Shown piece after piece: positions 1-9,610 of a stretch of DNA of 64,000 nt. Source of the DNA: a virus. Below the pieces are notes generated by a model. It was given only the letters and a program-made list of their open reading frames with translations, was not told the origin of the DNA and did not search any database. The stretch covers positions 1-64,000 of the IMG/VR virus record IMGVR_UViG_3300030102_005560; one strand, written 5' to 3'. Position 1 is the stretch's first letter; every line of letters starts with the position of its first letter. The position numbers and the translations under genes are program-made.

Positions 1-7
1 CGCTAGG

Positions 8-1189
8 ATGGACATGAATCCAAACATGCCACCTCAACAACCCAACAGGAAAGAAGTATCTGATGAGCAACGTGAGAGACTCATGAGTCAGATACGCGAT
101 ATGGAGCAGAACATACATCCTACGATGGACAGACCCGGCTCAATCGACATACCACCGGAGGAGCGAGACAAGTACCTGACTATGCAAAGCAACAGAGTTC
201 AAACCGGAGAGCCGATGAAAATCGCATTCCAGATACTCAAGGAAGAGGCTCAAGGCTTCGTGCCGGACAAGGACCCCGAGCCAAAGAAGGACAAGGGTGA
301 CAAAGCCAAGGAGAAAAAGGAGAAGAAGGAGAGAAGCAAAAAATTTCGACCTTCAACCGGGCAGTTCAAGATGCCACCCGGTGGTGTCAACCCGGCATCC
401 GCTACTTCCAGAAGGGCAAAAGCGAGAAGCAGGGGAATAAAGAGCGGTCAGAAGACAGGTCTGGGACGTGCCCATCTCGCAGTTGAGATGTCACATCGTG
501 GTGTGCAGACCAAGCAACCTACATCGAAAAACCCTCAGAAGTACAGGCAGTACATGGGTCAGCAAGAGGGCAGGAAGAGAATGGGCGGTGTCAGAACCAT
601 AGCATCGACCCCAGCGAGATTCGGCACTAGGTCATATGCAGCAGGTGCAACAGGTGGTGGTAGGCTACAGGGTGTTCAAAGACCTAGGAGACCCGCATTG
701 AAACCACACAGGATACCACCCATAATGCCACCCGCCATGCCGCCGAGACCCTCGATGCCGACTCCACCACCTATGCCGGGTGCACCACCTATGCCGATGC
801 CAACAGCAGGTGTCGGTGTACAGCAGATGGCAGCACCGCCCATGATGAGACCCGGTAGGCTACCATCATCATCCGTTCAAGGCGTGATGACCGGTCCCAT
901 AGGTGAGGGTAGCGAGATACAAAAGAAACTCACACGATACGATATCATAGAACTCAGGCAACTCGTCGCTGATGCTAAGAGAGCAATCAGACAGAAGGAG
1001 AGCAAGAAGAAGGGAATGGGCACTAAAGACACAGCAGGCGCTGGCTCAAATCTTCCAAAGCACCCAGAGAATGGCCCGAAGCAGACCACTCGACCAGAGG
1101 GCGCTACCGAAGATGCGAACAACGAGCCACGCACGTTCGGCATGGACCCCATTGGACATTACACCAGTAGGGGAGGACGAACGCCTTGA
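8..1189 (+). CDS. Pro/Lys-rich hypothetical virion-associated protein
   Basis: I do not recognise a family. The 393-residue product looks largely low in complexity. It has an Asn/Pro/Gln-rich start, a highly charged Lys/Glu stretch at about residues 84-113, an Arg/Gln-rich middle, and a Pro/Met-rich stretch at about residues 232-268 with repeated MPP/PMP units. The end is again charged. Such composition suggests a flexible, possibly internal head protein, but that is inference. The ATG lies only 7 bases into the window, so an earlier start cannot be excluded. Its TGA overlaps the TTG start of the next gene, implying coupled translation. It lies upstream of the terminase with two other unrecognised proteins of similar style. 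Confidence 0.7.
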   Translation: MDMNPNMPPQQPNRKEVSDEQRERLMSQIRDMEQNIHPTMDRPGSIDIPPEERDKYLTMQSNRVQTGEPMKIAFQILKEEAQGFVPDKDPEPKKDKGDKAKEKKEKKERSKKFRPSTGQFKMPPGGVNPASATSRRAKARSRGIKSGQKTGLGRAHLAVEMSHRGVQTKQPTSKNPQKYRQYMGQQEGRKRMGGVRTIASTPARFGTRSYAAGATGGGRLQGVQRPRRPALKPHRIPPIMPPAMPPRPSMPTPPPMPGAPPMPMPTAGVGVQQMAAPPMMRPGRLPSSSVQGVMTGPIGEGSEIQKKLTRYDIIELRQLVADAKRAIRQKESKKKGMGTKDTAGAGSNLPKHPENGPKQTTRPEGATEDANNEPRTFGMDPIGHYTSRGGRTP

Positions 1190-3477
1190 GAGTAGGAGTC
1201 ATCCGAAAGTCCTACGTAATCAGGAAGATGGGTGACCTGCTCATCAAGGGAGACGGCAACTTCGCCCTCTTCGGTGGTGGCTACCACATCCAGAGATACC
1301 CACCTGCTGATGCTCACAACGACGACCCGAACCAACCAGACGTGCCAGCATTCGCGCACACGGGTGCGCATGGTGAGCAGGAGACTGGGATACCCGGTGT
1401 CGGAAAGGTGATTCCGGGTAGTTTCGTCAGAGGAAACCATGGTGAGATTGTCTACAAGGACGAGTCGGGCGGTGAGCACCTTCATGGTGTCGATGGTGTC
1501 ATCCGGAGAATCGGAGAGGCGATGGCCAGAAACGGAATGAGAGGTGACCCTAAGCAGATTGTGCAGAGCGCTATAGACAGGTACAACACCGCACATCCGG
1601 ATGAGAAGAACCACCTACCAGACGTCGACAGCATGATGTGGAGGAAACTCGTTGTCGGTCCGTACCAGAGAGACGTCATGAACAGGGGCAACTACGGACC
1701 AGAGGGGAGACTCATCACCACCACGACCAACAGCCACGGTCAGAATCACAGGTACGGCACGTTCCTAGAGTCATACTCCATACCCTTCCACAACCAGTTG
1801 GAAGAGGCGATGAAGGAGGCTGGCTTCGAGAACCCGAGACAGGACTTCACTTTCGTCGGCAAGCCGTACATCAGACCCGAGAACCTGCACTTCATCCTGA
1901 ATCCGCAGGACAACTCCATGATGTCAGGTGCGTATCACATCCCATCCGGTCATCTACAAGGGGGAGACAGACTACCCCAGTCATCCACGCAGAACTTCGA
2001 TGCTATGGGAATCAACGAGAAGGCATACGAGGACTTGTACTCTTGGGACATCATACACCATCTACCGGACACCTACTTCCTACCAAGGACTCGTTCAGCA
2101 GGAAGCGCAGGCATAGTCTCATCGGCCAACGACCACATTAAGCACGTACTCGGTCTCGATACCAGCAAGTTCGGAACTGAAATCAAACAGAGCATGAAAC
2201 TCACCGATTTGAAAGAGCAGTATAGAGGCACACCTCTTGCCTACCTTCTGTCAAATGATAACGAGAGAATGAATCTGTTTGGTGATTTGGCAAAGTACCC
2301 CGCATTTCATGCGTTGTTCGGAAGAACGAATCGCAAAGGGAACATAACCCAACAGATTCATGATGTCTATGCAGACAGATACGGCGAGCAGGCAGACAAG
2401 AAGATAGAGGATTTCCTGCAAAACGTAGGTTATGGGGCACCTGTGTATGGTAGTGTTGATGAGCGTACTGGGCGAAAGAGGACTCTAGGCACACAGAAGC
2501 AAGCGGCTAGAATCAAGGCTAAGATGCTCATGTCCGGAACCAGAGAGGTCGACAAGGAGACGGATGCCAACTCCAACTTCAGGTACGACGCTCTCTCGCC
2601 TGAGGAGATAGAGCAGGCTGGTCTCTCACTCAACACATCAGAAGAAGCGATGGCTGACGTGGATAGTGTTAGGAGAGTCATAGAGTACCTCGCTCACATG
2701 AACTCCATATCCAGAGGACACACACCGAGGAGAGCAAACCCATCACAGGAGGAGATAGACAACCTAGCGCCAGTCGTGTCAAACCAACTCGTCGGCGGCT
2801 TCATGGCGGACCAGAGCCTGATGGGTGTGCCTGACCACATCCGCTCTGTATCGAGAGCAGCCCCTGCTGCCACAGCACAACCGGTCCAGACATCTCCAAC
2901 AGTAGCAGGAGCACCTCAAGGACCCCCACCGGCTGCAACTCCGAGGGGTCCACCACCTGTCGCGCAACCGCCAGTGGCGGTCGCATCACCCACCCCAATG
3001 GACCCGAGGCTCACACCATTCCAACAGAGGAGACAGGCTTTTGCACAGGCCAGCCCTGCGCAGGTCGAGCAGACAATGAGGGACGTCGGTAGCATCAGAC
3101 CCGGAGCACAAGTCACCCCACAGCAGTTGCAGCAGTTCCAGCAGACAGTCTCAGACCCGTACCAGACCTTCCTCACTGACTACATGAAGTCAGCAGACAG
3201 CCCAGAGGTGGCGAAGGACAGGCTGATGAAGGCTGTCGAGCAGATGCAGATAGAGGATGCCAAGAGGGACATGGACGTTCTCAAGTTCCTGCCGAAGAGG
3301 AAGATGAGCGTCGAGTCCAACGCAGACATATCTACCATGGCAAAGAAGATGGACATAGCGCCAATCGACGTTCGCACCATAGTCTTCACGAAAGGAGACT
3401 GGGCCAGAATCACCAAGAAGTACGGATACAGCGACAAGGTCGTCAAGGTCGTCAAGACCGCATTCGGAGGTGAGTAA
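1186..3477 (+). CDS. Hypothetical protein, 763 aa, Pro-rich C-terminal linker
   Basis: No family recognised. The chosen TTG start overlaps the previous stop and has a GGGGAGG ribosome site about 9 bases upstream; the alternative ATG at 1228 has poorer spacing. The N-terminus carries VIRKS, matching a Val-x-Val-Arg-Lys-Ala/Ser signature seen at the start of two other nearby proteins. Residues about 1-520 look globular, with many His, Gly and aromatic residues. A Pro/Ala-rich linker follows at about residues 560-610 with repeated GPPP units. The C-terminal 150 residues are helical and charged. Position beside the packaging genes suggests a structural or packaging accessory, but nothing in the sequence proves it. 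Confidence 0.7.
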   Translation: MRVGVIRKSYVIRKMGDLLIKGDGNFALFGGGYHIQRYPPADAHNDDPNQPDVPAFAHTGAHGEQETGIPGVGKVIPGSFVRGNHGEIVYKDESGGEHLHGVDGVIRRIGEAMARNGMRGDPKQIVQSAIDRYNTAHPDEKNHLPDVDSMMWRKLVVGPYQRDVMNRGNYGPEGRLITTTTNSHGQNHRYGTFLESYSIPFHNQLEEAMKEAGFENPRQDFTFVGKPYIRPENLHFILNPQDNSMMSGAYHIPSGHLQGGDRLPQSSTQNFDAMGINEKAYEDLYSWDIIHHLPDTYFLPRTRSAGSAGIVSSANDHIKHVLGLDTSKFGTEIKQSMKLTDLKEQYRGTPLAYLLSNDNERMNLFGDLAKYPAFHALFGRTNRKGNITQQIHDVYADRYGEQADKKIEDFLQNVGYGAPVYGSVDERTGRKRTLGTQKQAARIKAKMLMSGTREVDKETDANSNFRYDALSPEEIEQAGLSLNTSEEAMADVDSVRRVIEYLAHMNSISRGHTPRRANPSQEEIDNLAPVVSNQLVGGFMADQSLMGVPDHIRSVSRAAPAATAQPVQTSPTVAGAPQGPPPAATPRGPPPVAQPPVAVASPTPMDPRLTPFQQRRQAFAQASPAQVEQTMRDVGSIRPGAQVTPQQLQQFQQTVSDPYQTFLTDYMKSADSPEVAKDRLMKAVEQMQIEDAKRDMDVLKFLPKRKMSVESNADISTMAKKMDIAPIDVRTIVFTKGDWARITKKYGYSDKVVKVVKTAFGGE

Positions 3478-4410
3478 GTGGGTAGGGTTCTAGTCAGGAA
3501 AGCGGAAGGCGTACAATCTTTCGCCCCCATGGTACAAACTAATGTTGGTGGTGGTGGGAGCCCTTTCTTCATTCAACCGAGAGACCCCATAAGCCCAGAA
3601 CGGGCAGGTATGGATGCAGCGATGTCCAGTCTAAGGGGAATGAGAGGCATGAGTCCTGAGCAGCAGCAAACTGTAGCGGACAGTGCAACTAGGGGTGCGC
3701 AGGGAATGACCAACTTAGTTCAGGGCAAATACGGTATGCCCTCACTTGCGATGCTGGGTCTCGCTGGATTGAAGAATACTTACAACGCATCCATACAAGG
3801 TCAAGCGCCTAGTATAACTGGTACTCTTGGTGATGCATATGGTATGGCGCAGTATGCACAACCTTTCGCAGCAACATTTGGAGCAGAAAGAGGCGCACAA
3901 CGCGGTATCAAGGATGCTAGGCAACAAGCGGCAGATGCCAAAGCAGCCGAGAGAACCGGCTCTCCTGCTAGTGCGGACTTCTCCATGCCTGAAGGAGCGA
4001 ACATGGACATGTTCAACGCACCTGCACCTTCGCCACTCGAACAAGCAGGACTCGGCAACATCGACCCGACGATGATGTCAGGTGATGCAAGGGCCTACGG
4101 AAGGAGCGGTGTGCCAAGCATGAGCATGCAGCAGTTCAGACAACAGATGCCGAGTTTCTCCCCGCCACCCAGACAGACAACACTCAACGAGTTCACCCCA
4201 CCTCCTGCTGCGAGCCCCACCCCACCTGCTCCCGAAGGCATGGCTGGGAAACTAGAGAGCGCATTGCCCGACCCGATGCAAGAAAGCATGGACCAGATGA
4301 AGGAACAGCAAGATAAGAGGGAAAAAGAGAAGAAAGAGATGGAAGAAAAGCAGAGAGAGAAACTCGCTGAAGATATAAAAGAGCAACAGTCTCTAGGAAC
4401 TGGAGAGTGA
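3478..4410 (+). CDS. Hypothetical protein, Ala/Met/Gln-rich with C-terminal coiled coil
   Basis: The GTG start follows the previous TAA directly, and the N-terminus carries LVRKA, the same signature as its neighbours. The first 150 residues are rich in Gly, Ala, Met and Gln. The middle is Pro-rich. The last 45 residues form a highly charged Lys/Glu/Gln helix that should be a coiled coil. No enzyme motif is visible. This position before terL often holds a small terminase in tailed viruses, but there is no clear DNA-binding helix-turn-helix, so I do not call it one. Confidence 0.68.
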   Translation: MGRVLVRKAEGVQSFAPMVQTNVGGGGSPFFIQPRDPISPERAGMDAAMSSLRGMRGMSPEQQQTVADSATRGAQGMTNLVQGKYGMPSLAMLGLAGLKNTYNASIQGQAPSITGTLGDAYGMAQYAQPFAATFGAERGAQRGIKDARQQAADAKAAERTGSPASADFSMPEGANMDMFNAPAPSPLEQAGLGNIDPTMMSGDARAYGRSGVPSMSMQQFRQQMPSFSPPPRQTTLNEFTPPPAASPTPPAPEGMAGKLESALPDPMQESMDQMKEQQDKREKEKKEMEEKQREKLAEDIKEQQSLGTGE

Positions 4411-4432
4411 TATCATTTCCGACAAGGAAAAC

Positions 4433-5893
4433 ATGGAGGAGTTCATCCTCAACATGGACATGGAGATGGCGAAAAAATCGTTCGAGTACTTCTTCACCGA
4501 GATGCTCGAGTTCATGTACAACGACCACCACAAATCATGGCACGATGGTCTTGCGAATCACCAGTACTACTGCGTCAAGGCGTCCCGTGACCATGGCAAG
4601 TCCGTCTTCTTCATGTCCTATGCCCTCTGGATTGCGGCCTTCAAGCCCAATACTCACATCATGATATTCTCACACTCCTTAGAGCAGACGCTTGAGCACA
4701 TGCGATTCATCAGGAACCTCGTTGAGGGCACACCCATACTGAGGCATCTCAAGGATGATGGTGACAGATGGGCCAAGTCGTACTTCAACTTCACGAACGG
4801 CTCCCGTCTGATGGCCAAGTCGGTCGGTGGTGCTACCCGTGGTTTCCACCCCGACATCGTCGTGTGTGACGATATCCTCTGGGGAACCACATCCACTGAG
4901 TTGGCCAAGACCGCAGACTGGTTCTACGGTGTCCTGCTCCCGGTTCTCCACCATAGCAGTAAACTGATGATGGTCGGCACACCGTTCTCATACAACGACC
5001 TGTATGCGGAACTGGAGCAGAAGGAGACCTTCAGGGTCGAGACTTATCCCGCGATTAACGAGAAGGGCGAGGCTCTCTGGCCCGGTAGGTGGGATTTGGA
5101 AGCGCTGAACCAGAGGCGACTCTCCATGCCCGCAATCCAATTCAGCCGTGAATATCTCTGTGAGCCGATTCACGATGTTGCGAGTATGTTCCCAATGGAC
5201 ATCTTAGAGAAGGCCAAGGACACTAATCTCGTCTTGCTCGACAGGGCTGAGACCTTCTACAATGAGGAAGGTGAGGCCGATGGCGTCTTCGGACAGCACT
5301 TTATCGGGCATGACCCTGCCATAGCATCTGACAAGAACGCTGACTTCACAGCCATGACCGTCATGAGGATAAAGCCTGATAGCGATATCAAGGAGATAAT
5401 CCACGTAGTTCACGAGAGGGGCATGTCCTCGATGGCGCAAAAGCGTATGATGGTCATGCTCAACAGCAGGTTCAAGCCGGACCTGATAGAACTCGAAGGA
5501 AACAACTTCCAGAGGATGCTGGAGCAGGAGATGAGGGAATTAGCCTCTGACATGCCAATCAGGGTCTTCATGACCACACGCACGAAGAAAGAGTCATTGT
5601 TCATGTCGCTCCTCCTTGCATTCGAACAAGGACAAATCAAACTACCATACGGAGATGAGAGGAGCAGGAAGTACACAGACCAAGTCATGCAGGAACTAAA
5701 CAGGTTCGGCATGCAGAAGAACGGCAAGTTGGAGAGCGTGGGTACCCATGACGACTTGGCCGTCAGCATAGCACTAGCGAATTGGGCGTCAAAGGAGTTC
5801 AAGGGCTCAGTAATGCTCCTCGATGATTATATGCCGGGTTTCGACGACTGGTTCAGAGGGGACCGCAAAGTCCCATCATGGATGGTGCCATAG
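4433..5893 (+). CDS. terL: Terminase large subunit (packaging ATPase-nuclease)
   Basis: This is the DNA-packaging motor. It hydrolyses ATP to drive DNA into the prohead through the portal and cuts the concatemer. The Walker A motif is ASRDHGKS (residues 50-57), and Walker B is DIVVCDDI (141-148). The C-terminal RNase H-fold nuclease shows its acidic residues in GHDPA (D294), LIELEG (about E353/E355) and GTHDD (D440/D441). At 486 residues it has normal length and appears intact. The reading frame extends about 36 bases upstream without a usual start codon, so the ATG is chosen. The order terL, LAGLIDADG protein, portal follows the common terL-portal-capsid arrangement with one insertion. Confidence 0.95.
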   Translation: MEEFILNMDMEMAKKSFEYFFTEMLEFMYNDHHKSWHDGLANHQYYCVKASRDHGKSVFFMSYALWIAAFKPNTHIMIFSHSLEQTLEHMRFIRNLVEGTPILRHLKDDGDRWAKSYFNFTNGSRLMAKSVGGATRGFHPDIVVCDDILWGTTSTELAKTADWFYGVLLPVLHHSSKLMMVGTPFSYNDLYAELEQKETFRVETYPAINEKGEALWPGRWDLEALNQRRLSMPAIQFSREYLCEPIHDVASMFPMDILEKAKDTNLVLLDRAETFYNEEGEADGVFGQHFIGHDPAIASDKNADFTAMTVMRIKPDSDIKEIIHVVHERGMSSMAQKRMMVMLNSRFKPDLIELEGNNFQRMLEQEMRELASDMPIRVFMTTRTKKESLFMSLLLAFEQGQIKLPYGDERSRKYTDQVMQELNRFGMQKNGKLESVGTHDDLAVSIALANWASKEFKGSVMLLDDYMPGFDDWFRGDRKVPSWMVP

Positions 5894-5943
5894 ATGGATA
5901 ATAACACAACTTACGTAGAAGATGAGAATAACAATAGGACGGT

Positions 5944-7086
5944 ATGGAGATGAGCAACTTCTCCAAGAGTGGCGAAGGGTGGTTCGAGGACAACCTCGGC
6001 ATCTCCGCTACTGACGTAGTGCACAGGCTACGCAAAGCGAGGAGACACAACAAGGATGAGAAACAGGACATAGACGCTCTGATTGAGGATGTCCGGACAC
6101 TCAAGTCGATGGAAGTGCAGATGACTCTCAATGAGATAGACTGGGCCAATGACTACATCAAGGAGATAAGGAATTTCGATTTGTCAGACAAGAGTCTCAA
6201 GTCACTGAGGAAGTTCTCCGACTCTAGGAAGGTCAGTCTAATCAAAGCATGCAGGCTTTGGAGAAAGGGAGAGGAGACTCTCAAGATGCTCGCAGAGCAT
6301 GAGGATGTCTGGGGCGAGGATGAGAGGATGGCTTGGGTGGATTCCATGAACATGAAGAAAGACGCTAGAAAGATGTGGAAATCCACGTTGTCCCAGATGA
6401 CAAGACTCACGGAAAAGGAGCAGGAGACGATAGCCAAGTGCTCCAAACTCCTGAAGATGAACGGGCCGATGAGTGCCAGAGCACTCTTCGAATCGGACAA
6501 CATCGAGAAGATGCCCGGTCTCACAGCGAACAAACTATCCAAACTACTGTCACTGTATGGTGAGGAAGTGGATATAGTCAACGGGGCACAGAGAGGCACC
6601 TTCGTCAAGATGGACAAGGACGGATTAGTGCTCAAGGACCCGTATGCATACGCCGCTGGGTTTCTTGATGCTGATGGGTACATCACCATAACGAAGAGGG
6701 GTGAGCCTCGAGCAGGTTTCATCGCTACTGGTACGAGAGGCAGACTACACTGTGAGGAACTCAGGAAGGTTCTCGATTGTGGTGTCCTTCAACTCGACCA
6801 GAAGGTGTACAAGGACAGCCAGAGGAGCCAACATAGGTTGCAATTCTACTCCAAGGGCGACATAAGGAAACTGCTCGACAAGATTATGCCCCATCTACAG
6901 ATGAAGAAAACACAGGCAAAAGCGGTGCTTGCTTTCCTAGAGGAGGATGATTCGATGAGGAAGGAGGAACTCAAGAGAGTGGTGAGGTATTCGAACTGGA
7001 GCGACGACAAGGCAAAGAGTGAGACCCTTCTCGCAGAGTGGGGCGTGAGTGCCGACGACGTTGCTAAGTGGCAGGAGAGATTGTAA
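5944..7086 (+). CDS. Winged-helix plus single LAGLIDADG domain protein
   Basis: The 380-residue product has a helical, charged N-terminal half and a probable winged helix-turn-helix at about residues 168-230. A LAGLIDADG motif follows, AAGFLDADG at 237-245, and about 90 residues fitting the rest of one LAGLIDADG fold. D244 is the position of the metal-binding acid, so cleavage activity is possible. A single motif means it would act as a dimer. The family is known for homing endonucleases and for the HTH-fused regulator WhiA. The gene is embedded in the packaging operon and its TAA overlaps the portal ATG. It could be a free-standing homing nuclease or a domesticated DNA-binding protein that helps packaging. 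The ribosome site is weak. Confidence 0.75.
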   Translation: MEMSNFSKSGEGWFEDNLGISATDVVHRLRKARRHNKDEKQDIDALIEDVRTLKSMEVQMTLNEIDWANDYIKEIRNFDLSDKSLKSLRKFSDSRKVSLIKACRLWRKGEETLKMLAEHEDVWGEDERMAWVDSMNMKKDARKMWKSTLSQMTRLTEKEQETIAKCSKLLKMNGPMSARALFESDNIEKMPGLTANKLSKLLSLYGEEVDIVNGAQRGTFVKMDKDGLVLKDPYAYAAGFLDADGYITITKRGEPRAGFIATGTRGRLHCEELRKVLDCGVLQLDQKVYKDSQRSQHRLQFYSKGDIRKLLDKIMPHLQMKKTQAKAVLAFLEEDDSMRKEELKRVVRYSNWSDDKAKSETLLAEWGVSADDVAKWQERL

Positions 7087-8858
7087 TGGCTGATGAAACA
7101 GAAAGGGGTCCAATAGGCCGATTTATAGATGCAATAAGGGGTCCTTTCAGGGTTCGTTCGACCCCTGAGCCGCAGATGCCGTTGTACACCACGGGCATAC
7201 AAGAGCCTGTTCTGGCTCAGGGTATCACCATACCCGCTCTATATGCGGTGTCACACGAGAACCTGATTCTCAGAACAGTCATCTCCAAACTCCAGCAGGA
7301 GATATTCAGGAGAGGCTATTACTGGGAGAAAAAATTCCAGAAGAAGTGCGTCGAATGCGACGAGGAGTTTCAATTCGACTTGGATGTCTGTGATGTCTGC
7401 GGCGGTGAGGTGAGAGGGCCCGACCCACATCAGACCACATACGCGAAGTGGTTGTTGAAGGGTGAGAACTCGATGGAACAAGGTTTCATGCAAGTCATGT
7501 TCGAGTTGGAGAAGGACCTCAACGTGGTGGACGATGCATTCCTCATCCTAGTCAAAGACTACTACATCGACCCTGATTCGGGTGAGATACAGCACTACAG
7601 AATAAGAGAGGTCATCCGCGGTGACCCCATCTTCATGAGAATCATATCCGACAAGAGGGGAGTCAGAGGTGGTAGGTACAAGGTCTGCCCCATTCACAGG
7701 GACCAAATCGCCTACCCCGGACAGGAAGAGAAGTGCACCGTATGCGGCAATCACATGCAGGATGCGCACTACGCAAACATGGCTGGTAGCGGCAAGACTC
7801 AGTATTACCTAGAGGGTGAGGTCATCCATATCAGCAAGTACTCACCAAGCAAATTGTATGGCAGAAGCCCAGTCAACACCATGTGGCGGCAAGCGATGAC
7901 TCTGACTGCGATGGACAATTACATGTACACGGCATATCAGAAGAGAAGGACACCAAAAGGCATCATATCAGTCACCACTGACAACCTAGAGTCAATGAAG
8001 TCCTTCTGGAAGTCGGTTGACGAGAAGATGGAGAGAGACCCTCATTACATTCCCAAAGTCGGCATTGAGAGTCAGACTGGTAGAGGCGGGGTGAATTGGG
8101 TCAAGTTCATGGATACCCTAGAGGAGATGCAGTACACCGCTGTCAGGGATGAGATTAGAAACAGGATAGCAGCCTACTATGGTGTGAGCAGCATATTCAT
8201 GGTTGATAGCGGGAAGAGCGGTGGACTCGGCAACGAGGGCATGCAGATTCTAGTCACGAACAGAGCAGTCGAGTTCGGTCAGAAGGTGTACACTGACATA
8301 CTATTCCCAAGAATGCTAAGAGAGATGGGCATAACGGACTGGAAGATTACCCTCTACCCCAATGAGGAAGAGGATGAGATAACCAGACTCAGGAGAGACG
8401 AGATGGAAGTCAACCTCGCTCAGAGGATGCAGATGCTCGGATACAAGCCTGAATTACTGGAGGAAGGAGATAGAGACATCAGGTTCTCCTACAGGAAACT
8501 ACCACCCGAGGAAGCCATGCAACAAGGCATGATGCCTCCGGGTGGACCACCCATGGGTGCCATGGGTATGCCACCGGGTCAGATGCCTCCCATGCCACCA
8601 CAAGGAGGCCCAATTGGAGCAACCGGTCTCAATCAGCAATTACCACCCAATATGATGAGGCAGATGATGCCACCATCACAACCCGGAGGAGAGGGTGTGG
8701 GTATCAGAACACCTAGAGGTCCAGCCGCTCCGCAGCGTCGAACGGTAGGTGGCTCCGGCTCACCAATATCATCGGTTCAACAGCGAGGTCCACAACCCTC
8801 GCAACAGGAGCAAAATAGTCGTGCTTTAATGAATGCGAGACGGTTTCGGGGTGCATAA
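7086..8858 (+). CDS. Portal protein with two zinc-binding insertions
   Basis: The portal dodecamer sits at the unique head vertex and is the channel for DNA. The long helical body, the segment around YYGVSS and GNEGMQIL, and its place after terL fit the HK97/SPP1-type portal group. The start is the ATG at 7086, overlapping the previous TAA and preceded by GGAGAG; a GTG at 7068 is less likely. Two putative zinc sites lie in the N-terminal half: C88-C91-C102-C105, and C201-H204-C217-C220. Zinc ribbons are unusual in portals. The C-terminal 110 residues are Pro/Met/Gly/Gln-rich and probably disordered. Length is 590 residues. Confidence 0.88.
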   Translation: MADETERGPIGRFIDAIRGPFRVRSTPEPQMPLYTTGIQEPVLAQGITIPALYAVSHENLILRTVISKLQQEIFRRGYYWEKKFQKKCVECDEEFQFDLDVCDVCGGEVRGPDPHQTTYAKWLLKGENSMEQGFMQVMFELEKDLNVVDDAFLILVKDYYIDPDSGEIQHYRIREVIRGDPIFMRIISDKRGVRGGRYKVCPIHRDQIAYPGQEEKCTVCGNHMQDAHYANMAGSGKTQYYLEGEVIHISKYSPSKLYGRSPVNTMWRQAMTLTAMDNYMYTAYQKRRTPKGIISVTTDNLESMKSFWKSVDEKMERDPHYIPKVGIESQTGRGGVNWVKFMDTLEEMQYTAVRDEIRNRIAAYYGVSSIFMVDSGKSGGLGNEGMQILVTNRAVEFGQKVYTDILFPRMLREMGITDWKITLYPNEEEDEITRLRRDEMEVNLAQRMQMLGYKPELLEEGDRDIRFSYRKLPPEEAMQQGMMPPGGPPMGAMGMPPGQMPPMPPQGGPIGATGLNQQLPPNMMRQMMPPSQPGGEGVGIRTPRGPAAPQRRTVGGSGSPISSVQQRGPQPSQQEQNSRALMNARRFRGA

Positions 8859-8864
8859 TTAAAA
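8855..8864 (+). promoter_or_regulatory. Possible TATA-like element
   Basis: An AT-only stretch (ataattaaaa) overlaps the portal stop codon in an otherwise GC-balanced region and lies about 33 bases before the ATG of the next gene. An archaeal TATA box here would start transcription near 8887, giving a short leader. No BRE element is obvious. This is a weak call. Confidence 0.2.
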
Positions 8865-8896
8865 GTCGTGACGCTTACGAGCAGGGCGAGATTACC

Positions 8897-9262
8897 ATGG
8901 ACTTACTCAAGATGCACCCTATGGCGAGAAAAATGAATGTACATAATGAGGCCTTTGCAAAGGCTCTCGAAGCGAATGAACCCGAGGCTGCTAGAATGCA
9001 CCTGTCGGAGATAAAGAAACTCAGTTCATACCTAGAAGAAGACCTAGTTTTCGCAATCAGGAAAGCAGAGGAAGCGGCATCTGACCCTCTGACTGTATAC
9101 GCGAATGGTGTTCCAACGGCATCCTTCAACGAATCTGGCTCATCCTTCGACCCAGCAAACAGGGATATTCAACTACCCGGAACCATAATGTCAGCACGAA
9201 CCAATTCACGAATGCAGAAAGCAAGAAGCACATTCGGCAGATATGTTGGACCCGGTGAGTGA
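8897..9262 (+). CDS. Small hypothetical head-module protein, 121 aa
   Basis: No family recognised. Residues 15-65 form an Ala/Glu/Leu-rich helical region, followed by a Ser/Pro/Asn-rich segment and a basic C-terminus. Its GTGA end overlaps the GTG of the next gene, so both are probably translated together. It lies between the portal and the protease, where head-assembly cofactors are usual. Confidence 0.72.
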   Translation: MDLLKMHPMARKMNVHNEAFAKALEANEPEAARMHLSEIKKLSSYLEEDLVFAIRKAEEAASDPLTVYANGVPTASFNESGSSFDPANRDIQLPGTIMSARTNSRMQKARSTFGRYVGPGE

Positions 9263-9609
9263 AACTGATGGAAGAAGGCGGCGCTGAAAGACTGATGAAT
9301 ACTCTCATCACCAAGATGGAGAGTATCGACAACGAGGTCCAGATTCTAAAGGCAGAGAATGCCGCACTAAAGAGAATGGTAGATTCCCCTGCTGCTCTAC
9401 TGAAGAAAGCAGGATTCGTCACAGCAAGAACTCCACTCAGTGTCGACGTCGGTTATGACCCGCTACGTGGTGACTTACCAGTCGATGAAGCCAGTGCTGT
9501 CATCAAGTCCGATAACAACGAGTACAGCAATGAGGAGATACACAATCTAAGTTGGTCGGAAATCCACGAGATGGCCGAGCAGACGAGAGAAGTCAAGGAG
9601 TTGTACTGA
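9259..9609 (+). CDS. Coiled-coil protein with SWSEIH C-terminal motif; scaffold-like
   Basis: The 116-residue product has an N-terminal coiled coil (about residues 8-42) and a linker. It ends in a short helix carrying SWSEIH at 98-103, 13 residues from the C-terminus. The prohead protease/scaffold protein ends with a matching SWSEVH motif 10 residues from its own C-terminus. The shared ending suggests that both proteins bind the same partner, perhaps the capsid protein or portal; that is inference. The start is GTG, overlapping the previous stop. It is not a known family to me. Confidence 0.7.
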   Translation: MKLMEEGGAERLMNTLITKMESIDNEVQILKAENAALKRMVDSPAALLKKAGFVTARTPLSVDVGYDPLRGDLPVDEASAVIKSDNNEYSNEEIHNLSWSEIHEMAEQTREVKELY

Positions 9610-9610
9610 A

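Noticed and set aside
1638-2141. Plus-strand frame of 167 codons inside the 763-residue gene
   Set aside because: Arg/His-rich out-of-frame shadow without a ribosome site; the covering frame is continuous and in operon order.
5894-5953. Mini-gene of 19 codons between terL and the LAGLIDADG gene
   Set aside because: Too short, overlapping the next start, with no domain or coupling signal beyond chance.
4433-7086. Intein in the terminase, suggested by the LAGLIDADG motif
   Set aside because: The terminase is complete and uninterrupted, and the LAGLIDADG protein is a separate gene without splicing junction residues.
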